From: Alectoria sarmentosa
Lineage: Eukaryota > Ascomycota > Lecanoromycetes > Lecanorales > Parmeliaceae
Direction of reading: 5' to 3'
Assembly (NCBI GenBank): GCA_009733775.1
Contig: WOGZ01000016.1
Coordinates: 1 to 64,000, forward strand
Length of the DNA: 64,000 nt
Shown here: piece after piece, positions 21,591 to 34,700 of the stretch
Layout of the letters: every line of letters starts with the position of its first letter
Position numbering within the stretch: position 1 is the first letter of the stretch
Notes under the pieces: generated by a model
Told to the model about the DNA's origin: nothing
Databases searched by the model: none
What the model saw: the letters and a program-made list of their open reading frames with translations, nothing else
Translations under genes and position numbers: made by a program

Positions 21591-22129
21591 GCGACGGGTT
21601 GCCTGGTTAGCCTGAGAGAAAGACAGATCAACGTAATCAGTGAATAGGATATATAAATCTCGAGATTAGCTTACGTTCACAATTAGGTGAGCTTGAGGAT
21701 TTCATGGTAAGTGTGGACTGTGAGCGAAACCAAGACTCCTCAAGATGTTCCGCCGAAACTTGATGGAACGAAGTGTTTATGGAATGAAATCAAATTTTAG
21801 AAAGAAAAAATGCAATCATGACTGGGTTGCGTGTCAAGAAGACCCTTTATCATGAGATGGATACATTGAGCAAGTTTGCTCTCTTTAATCTGTGCTCCTT
21901 TTTGATTGATTTGTGCACTCATAATGTGTTCATCACCCAAAACAGTCGACTCTCTCATTTAAGGATACTGGATGAAAAATACTAGACGTATGCAACATTG
22001 CAAGAAGAGGCGAATTTTCAAGTGACTGTCGCTTCAAATGCCACTATTTCAACAACGCGCCTGAATTGTGGGACTAAGGGAGGTATATCCAGCGTCGGTC
22101 TTTGCCATAATGCTGGCTGAAGTTTTCCA

Positions 22130-22560
22130 CTATGCAAGACTTTTGCAACACTTACGTGATGTGGATAAAATATTGTGAGGCGTAAGGTCTTGGAATGTGT
22201 CAAAAGAATGACAATGGTCAAGGAGATGGAAAGGATAAAACGCCAGGGAGAAAAGAAAAGGGGAGAAGATTAGATTGCATGCGAGTGCTGACCTTACGTC
22301 GTGTGGAATTGATATGAGGTCGTAGTGATGGATGTTGGTGATGTGGTAGCGAGGGCTTTTGAAGTTTCGAAATGTTCGAAAGCCATTTGGGTCTTCATCC
22401 CTTATGATGACAGTTTGAGCAAACAATCTTCTATTACATTGTCTCGTCAAAGGCGAGTTTCTCTCTGAATAATCTCAATGCTCGGCGTAGAAGACATACG
22501 AGTTTTACATTTGCTAAAGCGGCCACAGTCGCGTTACCTCTCTCAGCCTTATACAACTAG
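22130..22560 (-). pseudogene. Decayed BTB/POZ gene copy
   Basis: Minus-strand pieces match the BTB gene at 15.1-15.9 kb in order but need frame changes. ATVAALANVKLVCLLRRAL with LFREKLAFDE corresponds to VTVKVGEVEANFGIHRGLLC with FFQEKLASVE. After a break, LFAQTVIIRDEDPNGFRTF corresponds to VAQTFFIKEEDPEVFRRF. The rest of the domain fades out below 22,280. This is a paralogue relic, not a coding gene. Confidence 0.6.
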
Positions 22561-22753
22561 AGAGCAATTGAATTCTTTTCGCCAAGCGTTCTTTCACGAC
22601 GACAATAATTCAGTCTTTGCCCGCTTCGGACATGGCTGCCATTCTTCATGTAACATCCTATGACGGAAATTCTCTCTCTGCTCAATTGTATTCTTCAAAC
22701 CTAATATTCATATTTCCTCAATCCCAGCAGCCCTTGGCTCTCCTAACGTTCAC

Positions 22754-25700
22754 ATGGTGACTCAAGACAGCAAAGCCTCTCAGGAGGTCTGGCTCTTGCC
22801 ATTGACCGACGATGGTGACCCAGAAGTTCCATCAGGCTACATCTACCTGCCACCACCAACAGATCCCGCCTATATCCTCCGCTTCGAGATCGAGGGCATG
22901 AGCTCCATTTGCAGACAGGGAAGTCTCTGGGTGAACATACCTACTCCTGGAGAGGTATTTCGTCGTGACAAATACCGAAGATATGAGTAGGTGACCTCAT
23001 CCCAAAACAGGCTCAATGACCTATGATCTATTAGGCTTCATCCGGACTTTAATGGGACGCTCAGGATTGACATTCCAATCTGTCAGGCTGGTTCTTTTGC
23101 CTTTTACACCACCTACACTCCTCTCCCAGACTTCTCCACAGGCGACGTTTCAGTCCCAAACCCTACGCAAACTCCTACCCACTACATCGACGTCTCGCCC
23201 AAGCTCACTCTGCGCAACACAATTCTACCATTGGATTCGCTTTCGGTCTTTTCCGTTGTCTCCAAGTTTATGGGCAAATATCCCACTGATTGGGAAAAGC
23301 ACCTCGAGGGAATTGGGCGGCGGGAGTACAATATGGTCCATTTTACGCCGTTGACGGAAAGAGGGGTTTCAAACTCGCCTTACAGCATCTATGATCAGTT
23401 GGCCTTTGATCCTCTGTGCTTTCCAAATGGTGAAGAGGACGTTGCGAGAATGATAGCAAGGATGGAGCAAGAGGGTCTACTAGGCTTGACAGACGTGGTG
23501 TGGAACCATACGGCCGATAACAGCCCGTGGCTGGAGGAACACCCAGAGGCAGGGTACAACATTAATACTGCTCCTTGGCTCGAGTCTGCTCTGGAACTTG
23601 ACGATGCTTTGCTCAAGTTTGGAAACGAGCTCGAAAGCTACAAATTGCCCGTTATGCTGAAGAACCAGGACGACCTCAAAAAAGTGATGGCGGGAGTCAA
23701 GAAACATGTCATTGAGCCTCTTGAGCTCTGGCAGTACTACGTGGTTGATGTGACAGGTAATGCCGAAGAAGCTGTGGCCGACTGGTCGAAAGGAAAGACA
23801 GTTCCACAAGACTTATCTGATTTGGGTGGTCTGGGTGTCAAAGGCTGGTCATTGAAGCAAAAGGCCGATTTTCTGCGAGCAAACGGCTTCGTCGGAAATG
23901 GCCTCGAGTCACGTCATCACCGCAGGATTGATGCCAAGGTCGGTGCTGCCTTGTTGACAGTGCTTCACGGGCGCTACGAAGGGATCACGAATGAAGCCAT
24001 CAAGACAATGACAGACATCCTGAACGAGCTCAATGAGCCGTTTTACAAGGACTACGATACAGACGTCGAGGTGATTCAACAGCAAGTATATGATCGTGTC
24101 AGGTATCTTCGACTGGATGAAGACGGTCCCAAATTAGGTCCAATCGGACCTAAGAGTGCTTTCATTGAGTCCTATTTTACAAGGCTTCCCTCTAACGTCA
24201 CGACTAAAAAGCATGACCGTAAAAGTTTATCCTTGGTCAACAATGGCTGGATATGGGCTGCCAATGCTTTAAAGGATCACGCCGGGCCTGATTCCCGGGC
24301 TTACCTCCGCCGAGAGGTCATTGTTTGGGGTGATTGTGTCAAATTGCGCTATGGCAAGTCACCAGAGGACAACCCGTTCTTGTGGGAGTTCATGACCAAG
24401 TACACTCGACTGATGGCCAAATACTTTGCTGCCTTCCGCATCGATAATTGCCATTCAACGCCTTTGGTTGTCGCTGAATACCTCTTGGATCAAGCACGAG
24501 CTGTCAGACCGAATCTTGCAGTCTTTGCAGAACTGTTCACAGGGTCCGAGGAAATGGATTACCTTTTCGTGAAACGTCTTGGTCTTAGTGCCCTTATTCG
24601 AGAGGCCATGCAAGCTTGGAGCACGCAAGAAGTTAGTCGACTGGTACACATGCATAGTGGCAGACCAATTGGTAGCTTTGTCGAAGACGTAGTCAAGGGC
24701 GACAAGGAAACCCATACAAACGGTATCAATGGATCCATGGCCAGCTTAAAGTCGCGCGTCCACCGAATCAAACGTAGTCCTCTTCATGCATTATTCATGG
24801 ACTGTACTCATGACAATGAGGTTCCTGCTCAGAAACGTGATGCAAGAGATACGCTCCCCAATGCTGCTCTGGTCAACATGTGTGCTTGCGCTACTGGCAG
24901 TGTGATGGGTTATGACGAGATATACCCAAAGCTACTCGACATTGTCAACGAAAAGCGACTCTATTCGTCGCCATATTCGGAAGGCTCCGTCAAGATTGAG
25001 GGCGGTGGCATCGGGGGCATCAAGAAGTTGATGAACCGGCTGCATACTATGATGGGCAAGGATGGCTATGATGAGACCTTTGTCCATCATGAAGGCGAAT
25101 ATATCACGGTCCATCGCGTACATCCACAAACAAGAAAAGGAGTTTTTGCAATTGCACATACTGCATTCCCAGGCAGTGGTCATGGATTGTTGACACCAGT
25201 GCATCTCAGCGGCACCAAAGCTAAGCTCTTGGGAAGTTGGTCACTCGAGGTCGACACGTCTGATAGCACCAAGAGGGCTGTCCTCGCAGACAAAGTCCTC
25301 AAAGGTCTACCTAGTATAGTGTCCGACTTCCAAGACCTGACCATCGATTCAAAGGCTGATGAGACTGTCATTACTGTTCCTGCTGCATTTGCACCCGGTA
25401 GCATAGCTCTGTTTGAAACTTGGATGCCCGGTGCTGAGCACTCTGAAGGGTTGGACACTTTTATTACTTCTGGAGCTCAAGAAGCTTTCCGATTAGACCT
25501 GGTCGACCTCAACTTTGTGCTGTACAGATGTGAGGCTGAAGAGCATGATTTCCTTGGTGATGGTGTCTACAGGATTCCGAACCATGGTACTCTGGTATAT
25601 GCTGGCTTACAAGGCTGGTGGAGCATTCTCAAAGACGTCATTCGAAATAACAATCTTGGTCATCCGTTGTGTGATCATCTGCGACAAGGGCAATGGGCGC

Positions 25701-27436
25701 TGGACTGGATAGTCAGCAGACTTGAACGTATAGCAAAGGCCGGAAGATCTTTGCAAAGCGCTGCTACATGGCTTGCACAGCGGTTCGATGCTATCAGAAA
25801 GCTTCCCAGCTTCCTGTTGCCCAGGTACTTCGCCTTGGTTATTCAGACCGCTTATCGAGCTTCTTGGGACCGTAGTATGGAACTCATGAGTGACAACATC
25901 CGCTACGGTCAAGACTTTTCCCAAAGTCTGGCCATGGTCAGCATACAGCAAACTGGTTACACCAAATCAGCCTCATTGTACCCGAATAAAAGTGTTCCAT
26001 GTCTAGCAGCTGGTTTGCCGCACTTTTCTCACAGCTGGGCGCGTTGCTGGGGCCGAGATGTTTTCATATCTCTCCGTGGGCTGTTCCTGGCTACTGGCAG
26101 ATATGCGGACGCTCGAGAGCACATCATGGCCTTTGCTAGTGTACTTAAGCATGGCATGATACCCAACCTTTTAAGTGACGGAAAAGCCCCTCGCTACAAT
26201 TCAAGAGACTCAATTTGGTTCTTTCTGCAAACCATCCAGGACTACACTGTCATGGTACCCAATGGATTGGAAATTCTGAAAGAGAAAGTCGCGAGACGTT
26301 TCTTACCTTTTGATGATACATATTTCGAGTTTGACGATCCTCGTGCGTACTCGAGGGAATCCACCATCGAAGAGATTGTCCAAGAAGCATTGCAAAGACA
26401 TGCCAGTGGCCTATCATTTCGAGAAGCCAATGCTGGACCTGGTTTAGATATGCAGATGAAGGCCGAGGGGTTTCAGATTGATGTCAATGTGGACTGGGAC
26501 ACAGGACTCATCTTTGGAGGGAACCAATTCAATTGCGGGACCTGGATGGACAAGATGGGAGAAAGCGAAAAAGCCGGAAGCAAAGGTGTGCCAGGTACAC
26601 CAAGAGATGGTGCTGCGATTGAAATCACTGGCCTTGCCTTTAGCACTTTGAGCTGGGTTGCTCGACTACACAGTGAGGGCAAGTACAAGCTCAGCGGAGT
26701 GACGGCCAATGGTCACATCTCATTCCAAGAGTGGGCTTCAAAGATTCAGCACAACTTTGAGCGGTGCTACTACATTCCGACAGACCCCAACGAAGACAAA
26801 AGGTATGATGTTAATTCTGCCATTGTCAATCGCCGAGGCATATACAAAGACCTCTACAAGTCTGGAAAAGAGTACGAGGATTACCAGCTTCGAGCAAACT
26901 TTCCCATTGCTATGACCGTCGCCCCTCAACTTTTCACTCCTGCAAAAGCTTTACATGCTCTAGGAATGGCTGAAACGATCCTACGCGGTCCTACTGGCAT
27001 GGCTACACTCGACTCGTCGGATCTCAACTACCGGCCGTATTATAACAACTCGGAAGACTCCACCGACTTTCGCACCTCCAAAGGTCGCAATTACCACCAA
27101 GGACCTGAATGGCTATGGCCCACCGGATTCTTCCTGCGAGCCCTCCTAAAGTTTGACTTGATGCGAAGACACACAAAGGAGGAAAGGACAGAAGCGTTTC
27201 AGCAGATCACGAGGAGGTTACACGGTTGCAAGAAAGCCATTCAGGAATCACCGTGGGCCGGGTTGACGGAATTGACAAACAGGAATGGTGAATTCTGTGG
27301 GGATTCGGTAAGTCATTCATTGTCGACGTCTTGTAGTGCTGACAAAGTGTAGTCTCCGACCCAAGCCTGGTCCTCTGGGTGCATCTTAGATCTGTTTTAT
27401 GATGCTAGAGAACTGGCTATGGATCCTAATGTCTGA
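22754..27436 (+). CDS. GDB1: Glycogen debranching enzyme (4-alpha-glucanotransferase / amylo-1,6-glucosidase)
   Basis: Bifunctional cytosolic enzyme that removes glycogen branches: it moves a maltosyl/maltotriosyl stub and then hydrolyses the alpha-1,6 residue. Exons 22754-22986, 23035-27307 and 27353-27436 close at 1,529 residues, the usual length. The start MVTQDSKASQEVWLLPLTDD leads into the conserved YIYLPPPTDPAYILRFEIEG and SSICRQGSLWVNIP. The glucanotransferase half has MVHFTPL, LTDVVWNHTADNSPW and AAFRIDNCHSTPLVVAEYLL, with the catalytic Asp at about residue 548. The C-terminal glucosidase half has CWGRDVFISLRGLFLATGRY, GMIPNLLSDGKAPRYNSRDS and GPEWLWPTGFFLRALLKF. Intron 1 joins RRYE to LHPDFNG. 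The last exon ends CILDLFYDARELAMDPNV. It appears intact. Confidence 0.97.
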
Positions 27437-28782
27437 CACGATTGACGAGGCAACGCTGTATAGAGTTAGACATGGGTTTCTGGTATGAGCGTAATGCATG
27501 TACATAGACTGACAAGGAGGAGTCCAATGGGTAAAACTAATAGCTCATGTCCACCCTAGAATCCATCAACCCTAATATCAAATCAAAATCAAGTGGCCAT
27601 TATTCGTAGTGAACAAGGACTTCAATCACAATAAGCCCAAGCTCTCTTTAGTGAAGTTCAACTCTTTTATCATTATTTCAACGGATTCAAACGGTCCATG
27701 TCGTCGAAACCGAATGATCTATCGTCCAACAGCGAACAATGTCCCTGAACATTGTTATGGAAGGAATTCATACTCCTTTTCCGTGTGGAACGGATGAATA
27801 GTTCCTTACGAACAATCCTCTCCAATATTCCATCTCGCTTACTTCATTTACATCGCTGAACACAATCTTTTGCGCTAACTACATGTAATAATACGGACCT
27901 TCCCAGCCAGCCACCTACCTTGTCGGACTTTTTTTCTTTCAGTATGGCATATAGGACCTATTCCAGCGGGAGAGGGAAGGGGGGGGGGGGTCGTCTGGGG
28001 AAAAGGGGGCAGGGGAGAGGATGATTTGAAGCGGAATGCATGATGCTTGTATTTTCTAGTATGGGATGGGATGGGATCTTGACGACTGACTAGGATTTGT
28101 GTGGGTGGGGATGGAGAGGGGGTTTGAGGGTATGATGTTTCTGCTTTAATGATTGGGTTGGAGTGGAGAGTGGAGGTTGTTGATGGGGGGATGAAGATGG
28201 GGGCTATTTGGTTTGGCTTGAATTGATGGGAGTTTGGTCGTGGTAGATGTATGGTCGTTGTTTTTGTTTTTGTTTTGTTTTTTTAGCATGTTTTTTGGTT
28301 TCATCCTTATGGAATGGCCAGTGAAGGGGAGGTTTGGGCTAAGGTGTTGGGTGGGATGGATAGAAGGGTGGATGCTGTTCTTGTGAATGGGCCTTGCCTT
28401 GGATGATAGAATCTGGTGGTGTGGTGGGAACTGCGTTGTGGGTATATTGATGCGTGCTTGAGATTGGTATATTGCAATTAAACTTCGCGTTTAGAATAAG
28501 ACGGTTGGGTAAACGGGAACTTGATCGCGCTGCTCTAGCTTCGAGATATATCTCATGGCTATCGGTCTGAAGCAAATTGGTCCAGCTCAGATTCGGCGCC
28601 GCTTTCTAGCCCGTCTTTTGTGGGATTGCCATCTTTCTAGTCCTTCACAACAGCGTCGCTGTGTTGCGGGCATGCTGTCATTACTTTGCATCTTCGCCCG
28701 TTTCTCTGGCACGACTCTGAGCTTGGGCTCCGCGATATATTGACAACGTCTCCGCTTGGCTTTCAACTGTCGTCTTCGATTC
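27437..28782. other. Intergenic, G-rich on + strand
   Basis: About 1.35 kb between the converging GDB1 and MBD4-like genes. It contains a G homopolymer (about 12-14 nt near 27,980) and many GGGA/TGGG runs up to about 28,400. No supportable gene. The minus frame 28,339-28,575 is low-complexity and its start is unconvincing. Confidence 0.5.
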
Positions 28783-29922
28783 CTAGCTCGGCTTTGACAC
28801 ATTTGGCTCTTCGCCTTTGACATCTCCAACCAGAACATTTCCACCCTCGCCCTCATATATAACTCCTCCCCTGGTTGCCTTGGCGAGCTCAACTGCATCT
28901 GCCTTCCTTCGCTCTCCAGTCACAGGGTCCCACTCCCAACCATTGCGTAACCATCGCCAACGTAGGTAGGCTCGTAGTTCTTTGTCTCCTGCCAAGACTG
29001 TTGTCCATTCTTTCGACAATTCCTCATCTTTCGCTTCCGGAGTGAGGTCCTTGGGCAAGCCAGTCAGCAGACCACGCAACTCGTCGCGACAGAAGATGCG
29101 CCAGCTATCGATAGCGTATACACCGATACCAGGAAGTTGGCCGATTTCCCAAGCGACTCGATTGTCTTCATCGTCAATAACCTCATCCAGTCTGACATCC
29201 TTACCATCATCTCTTTTCGGGTAGTGGAGTACCCGGTACCTTTTCCCTTTCTCCGGTGGACGCTCTAGCCATGCTTTGGCTAGATTGATACATTTCTTCG
29301 CGCGTTGGTTCTGCAATCCTAGATGTTGGAAGATTTCGACGACATCCTCGTGATTGGCTGCGGCGAGGTCTGCAGGTGTGGGATAGCGCTCCATGAGTTC
29401 ATAGAAGACGGGAAGAGCAACGGAGCCGCGTGTTTTGTTGAGGAATATTACGGCAATGAGAAGGCGGAATGGATCATGAGATAGAAGTTCTTGGACTAGC
29501 CCGAAGGATGTGGATTGGAGCGGTGGGAAAGGAATGCAGGATACCTTGTCGCTAGCTTTGGGTTTCTTGGAAGGCGAATTTACAAAAAAGGGAGAGACGG
29601 TCACAAGGCGCTTCCTTGGCTTCTTCGAAACAGACATAGTAGCAGTCGCTTCTGACCTTGCGAGGACAATTCCATCTTGGTAAATCGTACCTTCCAATAG
29701 TCTCTTGTTCAAATCTCGCAGCGAGATGGGACTCGAGGCAGGAGTAGGCAGACCAGTAGGATCATGTGGAAGCTTTCGTGTCGATACAACAGGCTTTGAG
29801 CGGGCACCATGGTATGACAATTGAAGTATCCTTTTGTTGTCACTTCTGACTTGTTCATTGTCAAAGGATAGCAGAGAAGGAGTTGAGCGGAGGCTGGATA
29901 GCGGGGAATCATCGCTTGGCAT
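28783..29922 (-). CDS. MBD4-like HhH-GPD DNA glycosylase
   Basis: Predicted nuclear base-excision-repair glycosylase of the MBD4/thymine-DNA-glycosylase-like branch of the HhH-GPD superfamily, which removes T or U from T:G or U:G mismatches. The start used is the first ATG in the open frame, giving 379 residues; the frame is open upstream to 30,069 without an ATG. Residues 1-130 are a Ser/Pro/Lys-rich lead with NLS-like KKPRKRL and SPSKKPKA. The glycosylase core begins near residue 140 with QELLSHDPFRLLIAVIFLNK, then LPVFYELMERYPTPADLAAA and EIFQHLGLQNQRAKKCINLA. The helix-hairpin-helix and catalytic Asp are in LPGIGVYAIDSWRIFCRDEL (Asp about 272). No methyl-CpG-binding domain is seen, as in other fungal members. 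The gene upstream on the same strand ends about 100 bp away. Confidence 0.85.
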   Translation of the reverse strand: MPSDDSPLSSLRSTPSLLSFDNEQVRSDNKRILQLSYHGARSKPVVSTRKLPHDPTGLPTPASSPISLRDLNKRLLEGTIYQDGIVLARSEATATMSVSKKPRKRLVTVSPFFVNSPSKKPKASDKVSCIPFPPLQSTSFGLVQELLSHDPFRLLIAVIFLNKTRGSVALPVFYELMERYPTPADLAAANHEDVVEIFQHLGLQNQRAKKCINLAKAWLERPPEKGKRYRVLHYPKRDDGKDVRLDEVIDDEDNRVAWEIGQLPGIGVYAIDSWRIFCRDELRGLLTGLPKDLTPEAKDEELSKEWTTVLAGDKELRAYLRWRWLRNGWEWDPVTGERRKADAVELAKATRGGVIYEGEGGNVLVGDVKGEEPNVSKPS

Positions 29923-30023
29923 TGAGACGATGGTCCTGGGAAACCCTTTCTTGACAGGTGTGGAAGGGAGATCTGCTGGCGACCTCTTTTCAGACACTCC
30001 CTCAACAGCAGCGGTCACGCTTA

Positions 30024-31635
30024 CTATATCATCGGAGGTTGAAAACCCAGTTGCTCTGCCTTGCCACAATCCTTCTTAGCTTTGAAACCGCTGCTCCGCT
30101 GAAAAAAGGGGGAATGCTCGGGTCCTTTCTTGCTCTTGCTTTGTTTGGAATTGTCGTCCTGTCTGTCGTCCATTTTCCTTTTTTTGTGCTTGTGATGTTC
30201 TTCGGTGTGGACTTTTGATTGAACCGGAAGCTCGTGATGGGACTTGCGCTTCCTTCCTTTCTTCCTCTGCTGAGGCTTGTCCTGGTCACTGAGAGGCTGG
30301 ACATTGGGTGGGTGCTCGAAGGATTCGGTCTTGCGCTTCCTTCCTTTCTTCCTCTGTTGCTGAGGCTTGTCCTGGTCATTGAATGGGTGCTCGAAGTTGC
30401 TTGTCAAGGGTTCTTGTTCCTCGGGCCTTTCCGTTCGATGGTCATTGCTCTTTTGGTTTTCCTTCCTCTCAGCTTGCCGTCTTGCCTTTTCCTGCGCTCC
30501 AGAGTCTGCTATACGGGCTATCTTAGCGTCCTTTTGGGCGGATCCTTGTTCTTTCGTTTTGTCTGCGGCTTCCATCCTATCCATCTCCACACGTAGACCA
30601 GAGTTGCTTTCCACAAGGAGTGGTTCGGTCTTTGCGGTCTCGTCTTTGAGATGTTTCTTCTCACTGCAAAACGCCCTAGCCTGAAGCTTCCATCCTTCTG
30701 CTTCGTTCATGGAATGGCCCAAGCAACGTGCCAGGTTGTACACATCTTGCTCATATTGCCTCTGCGCGGATTCTAAAAACGCTGATGGACAACGATCTCG
30801 TACTTCTTGCCTCTGAATCCAATTTGGGGAGACCGAGGAATGTACAGCGAAACCATGATTTCGAATCAAACGGCTAATCTGCGGAGTAGGAGCGGAGATT
30901 TTGTCCATGAAAATCATTCCTAGTGACTCCACTGTAGATTTGTTTCTTTCAATTATCTTCTCTGAGATGGCCTGTTCGATTGCGTTTGATATACCCGCTC
31001 TGACTAACTCATATAGCTCTTCAGGGAGTTCTCTGACGGGTTCGCTGCATTCGGCGTTGCCTTGGGCATGTGGAACATAAGAAGCGAGGCTGGTTTGAAC
31101 TGCCCAAGTGTCAGATAGCTAACACGATAAGACATTAAATCTCACATGGAGTCTCTCGGGTCTGTGCTATTGACGTCTCCGGTGGTGCAGCATCTCGAAG
31201 TCTTTCTCCAGGGTCTACCATTGACTCGTATATTTTGATCTCCTCCTTTGTAAAATCCCCAAGGTCGAACTGATCATACACATTGTCCGACTCATCCGAC
31301 TCATCCGACTCATCCGACTCATCCAACTCATCCAACTCATCAGTTTCATCCCCCGACTCATCGCCCTCCTCCATACTATAATCCCGAGGAACTTGGGCTG
31401 ACGGAGGAGTGGTGTAAAAGGTTGGGCTGCTGGGATCGGAGCTGAAGCCAGGTCTTGAGTAAGGGTTCCGCGTCTTGCATTTCTTTGGTGAAGGAGTGCC
31501 TTCTGATTCCCCGTAGCTGCTGTAGTATAACTCAGAGGGCGATCGTTTTCTGGGAAGGACTAGCGGACTTGAGTCGAGTTGAGAAACGGGCTGAGGGACT
31601 GGAGCCTTGAGATAGGATGAAAAGGGGGTTGCCAT
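30024..31635 (-). CDS. Acidic/basic low-complexity nuclear-type protein, unknown function
   Basis: Exons 31635-31146 and 31099-30024 close at 521 residues. The 46-bp intron runs gtgaga...ctgacacttgggcag. The start MATPFSSYLKAPVPQPVSQL is the likely initiator; the open frame reaches 31,770 and includes one more ATG close to the A+T-rich block. The N-terminal third is Ser/Pro-rich with RKRSPSELYYSS and PSPKKCKTRNPYS, then an acidic DES-repeat tract encoded by a TCATCCGAC tandem repeat. The middle is helical (ELPEELYELVRAGISNAIEQ, EKIIERNKSTVESLGMIFMD). The C-terminus is highly charged with two near-repeats ending KKGRKRK. The two KKGRKRK boxes look like nuclear localisation signals. No known domain is recognised. 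Confidence 0.7.
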
Positions 31636-31689
31636 TTCGTGAGGTATCCTGAACCGAGGCTCCGGATAGACTGTAGAAAAAGAAAAGAC

Positions 31690-31795
31690 AGTGGGCAGTG
31701 GGCACCAGTTGATAAGTACTTTAAGGGCGGTAGGGGGGTTTATGTAAGCCTGCGGAGAGAGTCTTGGCATGATTTCCTATAGCAAATCTCGTGAT
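31690..31795 (-). repeat. Left-edge copy of the block-boundary sequence
   Basis: On the minus strand this reads 'gctatagg', a 43-bp gap ending in 'aaccccccta', then 'taccgcccttaaagta' at 31,732-31,717. The same two boxes in the same order occur on the + strand at 44,518-44,561. The copies therefore face outward from the two edges of the A+T-rich block. This one lies in the upstream region of the gene ending at 30,024. Confidence 0.55.
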
Positions 31796-31799
31796 GCAT

Positions 31800-34700
31800 T
31801 TTGACTTCTGACAGAGTATTAATAGCGTCAAGTCCAAATGATATCTGTATACGCAGATCTATCGATATGCTTTTTAATTTTCAAAATGTCTTTTAATAAC
31901 CATCATCGAACATGAAAAGATGTCAATTTGAAATACTTTTCAACTCAAAAGATTTGCGTCTTCATAGATGTTGAACATCAAATGTTTACGTTGCGCAAGC
32001 TACGCATCTCAGCATATTGTACGATCACATTATATGTAATAGAATATGCATAAATATCAACATTTCTGGGCATGATCTTGCTTGCACAATTTATTATTTT
32101 ACGAATCATTGTGAAAATATAATGTGATTCGTGCTCAGCGCATAGATCTCAAAAAATAAAAAGTATGCTTCGATTCTGTTAAAAGCATTTTTTATTAAAT
32201 ATGTGTCATGCAAATTACGTTCTCATAATGATAAAAATTTAAATTATGGAATGATCTTTGCGCAGAAGCTCGAGATGATTGATTTTGTTACTTTAAATAA
32301 TGATATTATTTATTCGCTGAATCACTCAAATCGCATATTTTTTTTTTAAATTCAAATTTAGTTTTGCGTTCAAAAATCCTTTTTTCGTTATTATTGATGT
32401 CGCGATTAAAAAATCGCATATTCAATTTCGCAATAAATCAGGCGCTTTATTAGGTTATATTCTTAGAATGAGAACGTGTATCGATGTCGAGAAAATGATT
32501 TTTTAATGCAATGAAGAGCATTGAATTTAAAGTAAAAAGGTTATAAAGAGGCGTTTTCTTTGACAAATGTAAAAAAGAAAAAATTGATGATTAATAATAA
32601 TGCGTTCGAGGTTGCGTCGAAAAAGTGAGATGTTATCATGCGTGATGAAAAAAGAATGTTGATATATAATTAATCATTATTAAACATTTCGTTATGATGT
32701 TATTTTTCTCAATGCTCTCTCTTTTTAACTTTTTTTAATCTTATAAATCTTAACGTTCTTTCGAGTAGATACGTCAACGTGATTTCAAACATCATTATTA
32801 AATAAGATTTTATTTTGATTATTTTAATAATCTTTTTTTAATATTTTCGAAATGAGCTCCGCTTTATTTATCTCTTCATCACTTTAATTTTCAATTTTTT
32901 TAAATTTCAACACACATAATTTATATTATGAATTTCGATAAAATATTAAGCGTTCGTTTTAATTTAAGACGCGTATGTTTATAGCGTTATGCGTATATCT
33001 TTCAATTGCGTCGCATAATAACGCGTTTGAAAAATAAAATATGCAATCGAAACTCAATTAGTCATTTTTTATTTAAAATCATTATGAAAACTTATAACAC
33101 ATTTATGATGATTTAAGGTCGATGATTTTTTTATATGTTTTGATTAATATATCTCGTGATTTATAAAAATATCAATTCATTTATTATAAAAGCGTAATAT
33201 TTAAAATTAATCATATATTCTCGTTAAGATTAATATCTCATTTTCGAATTTTATATTATCGAAGTTTTGAACTCATTTTATTCGTTCGCTTTTAAATATT
33301 TAAACTTTTAAATGTTCGAGCTTTTTTAATTTCGCCTTAAATGCTTATTTTAAAATACATTTTATAATTTAAAGACTTTTCGCGAGACGCGAAATTGTTA
33401 AAGTTAACATTTTGAACACAAAGTTATAAATGTTTTATATTAGATTTTTAAATTTCAGAATCATGAATATCGCACATATAAAACTTATTTATTATTATCA
33501 TATTTTTACACAATTAAATTCCTTTTTCTCATAATCTCATTATCGTTATTATTAATTAAAATAAAATTATAGATAATTCGTTATGTCTCAATTTTATTTT
33601 ATCTCGTTATTTTATGCAATTAATAAATTTACGCGATGTTAAAAACATAAACTTTTATCGTTTAAATTATTCTGAAATGTTGTGTATATAATTTTATATT
33701 TTTAACAAACGATATTGCGATTGCATATAGCGTTTATTATCGTTATTAAATGTTTAAAACGCTTTATTATCGAATCATTATAATAATAAAATTGCATTTT
33801 TTATATTTTATAAATGCGCAAAGATATTAAAATAAATAAATAAAATAACGAATATAAACGTAATATTTGATAAAGTAACCTTAAAAAGAAATAATAACGA
33901 TAAGCTTTTCGCGAAAATAATAAAGACATAAAAAAAACATCAATGCGATATAAAAAACAAAACGAAATGAAAAGAAATGAAGAAGATTAATAAAAATGAT
34001 TTTATATAAAGATGAATAAAAATGAGTAAGAAGACGAATAAAAACGAATAAAAAAGAATAAAGAAAAATGCGAAAATAAATGAGAATCGATAAAAATGAA
34101 CGAGAATAAACAAAAATAATTTAAAAAAAATCATAAAATAAGCATTAAGATAAAATTGCGATAATAATACACGCTTATATATAATAATAACAAAATTTGA
34201 CATTTTTTAATGTTAATCACAAAATTTAAATGAAAGCGAGTTGAATTTATTAAATCATAAAACATCATTAAATCTGAAATTCGATTCGTCAATTATTTAA
34301 AAACGAAAATTATAAGATTTGAAAAAAAGCGAATTAAAGCTATCAAATCTCAAAATATTATTAAATTTATAATTCGATCAACGAGTAATGTAAAGAGAAA
34401 TCTAATAATCAATCATTTATTTAATTAAATTCGATATTTAATTTAATAACCTTACTCAATTGATGAAACAAAATCACGCGTTAATGTTTTTATTATTTCA
34501 AATCTCTTTTATAAAGTATTTTGAAATTCAATTCTTTTTTATAAAAATGAAAATTTTAAAATAATAAATGTGAATAATAATTTCGCATAAATTAATTTTG
34601 ATATGCGATATTAAAATGTCAATTTAATGAAATTTTGATTTTTAATATTTTACATTTATGCGCATTAATTTAACGTTTTCAAATTTTTTATTTTTAACGC

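Noticed and set aside
33940..34203. 87-codon hydrophobic frame (and the 130-codon frame at 36,917-37,309)
   Set aside because: Pure product of A+T composition (Phe/Ile/Leu/Lys runs); no start context, domain or neighbouring exons.
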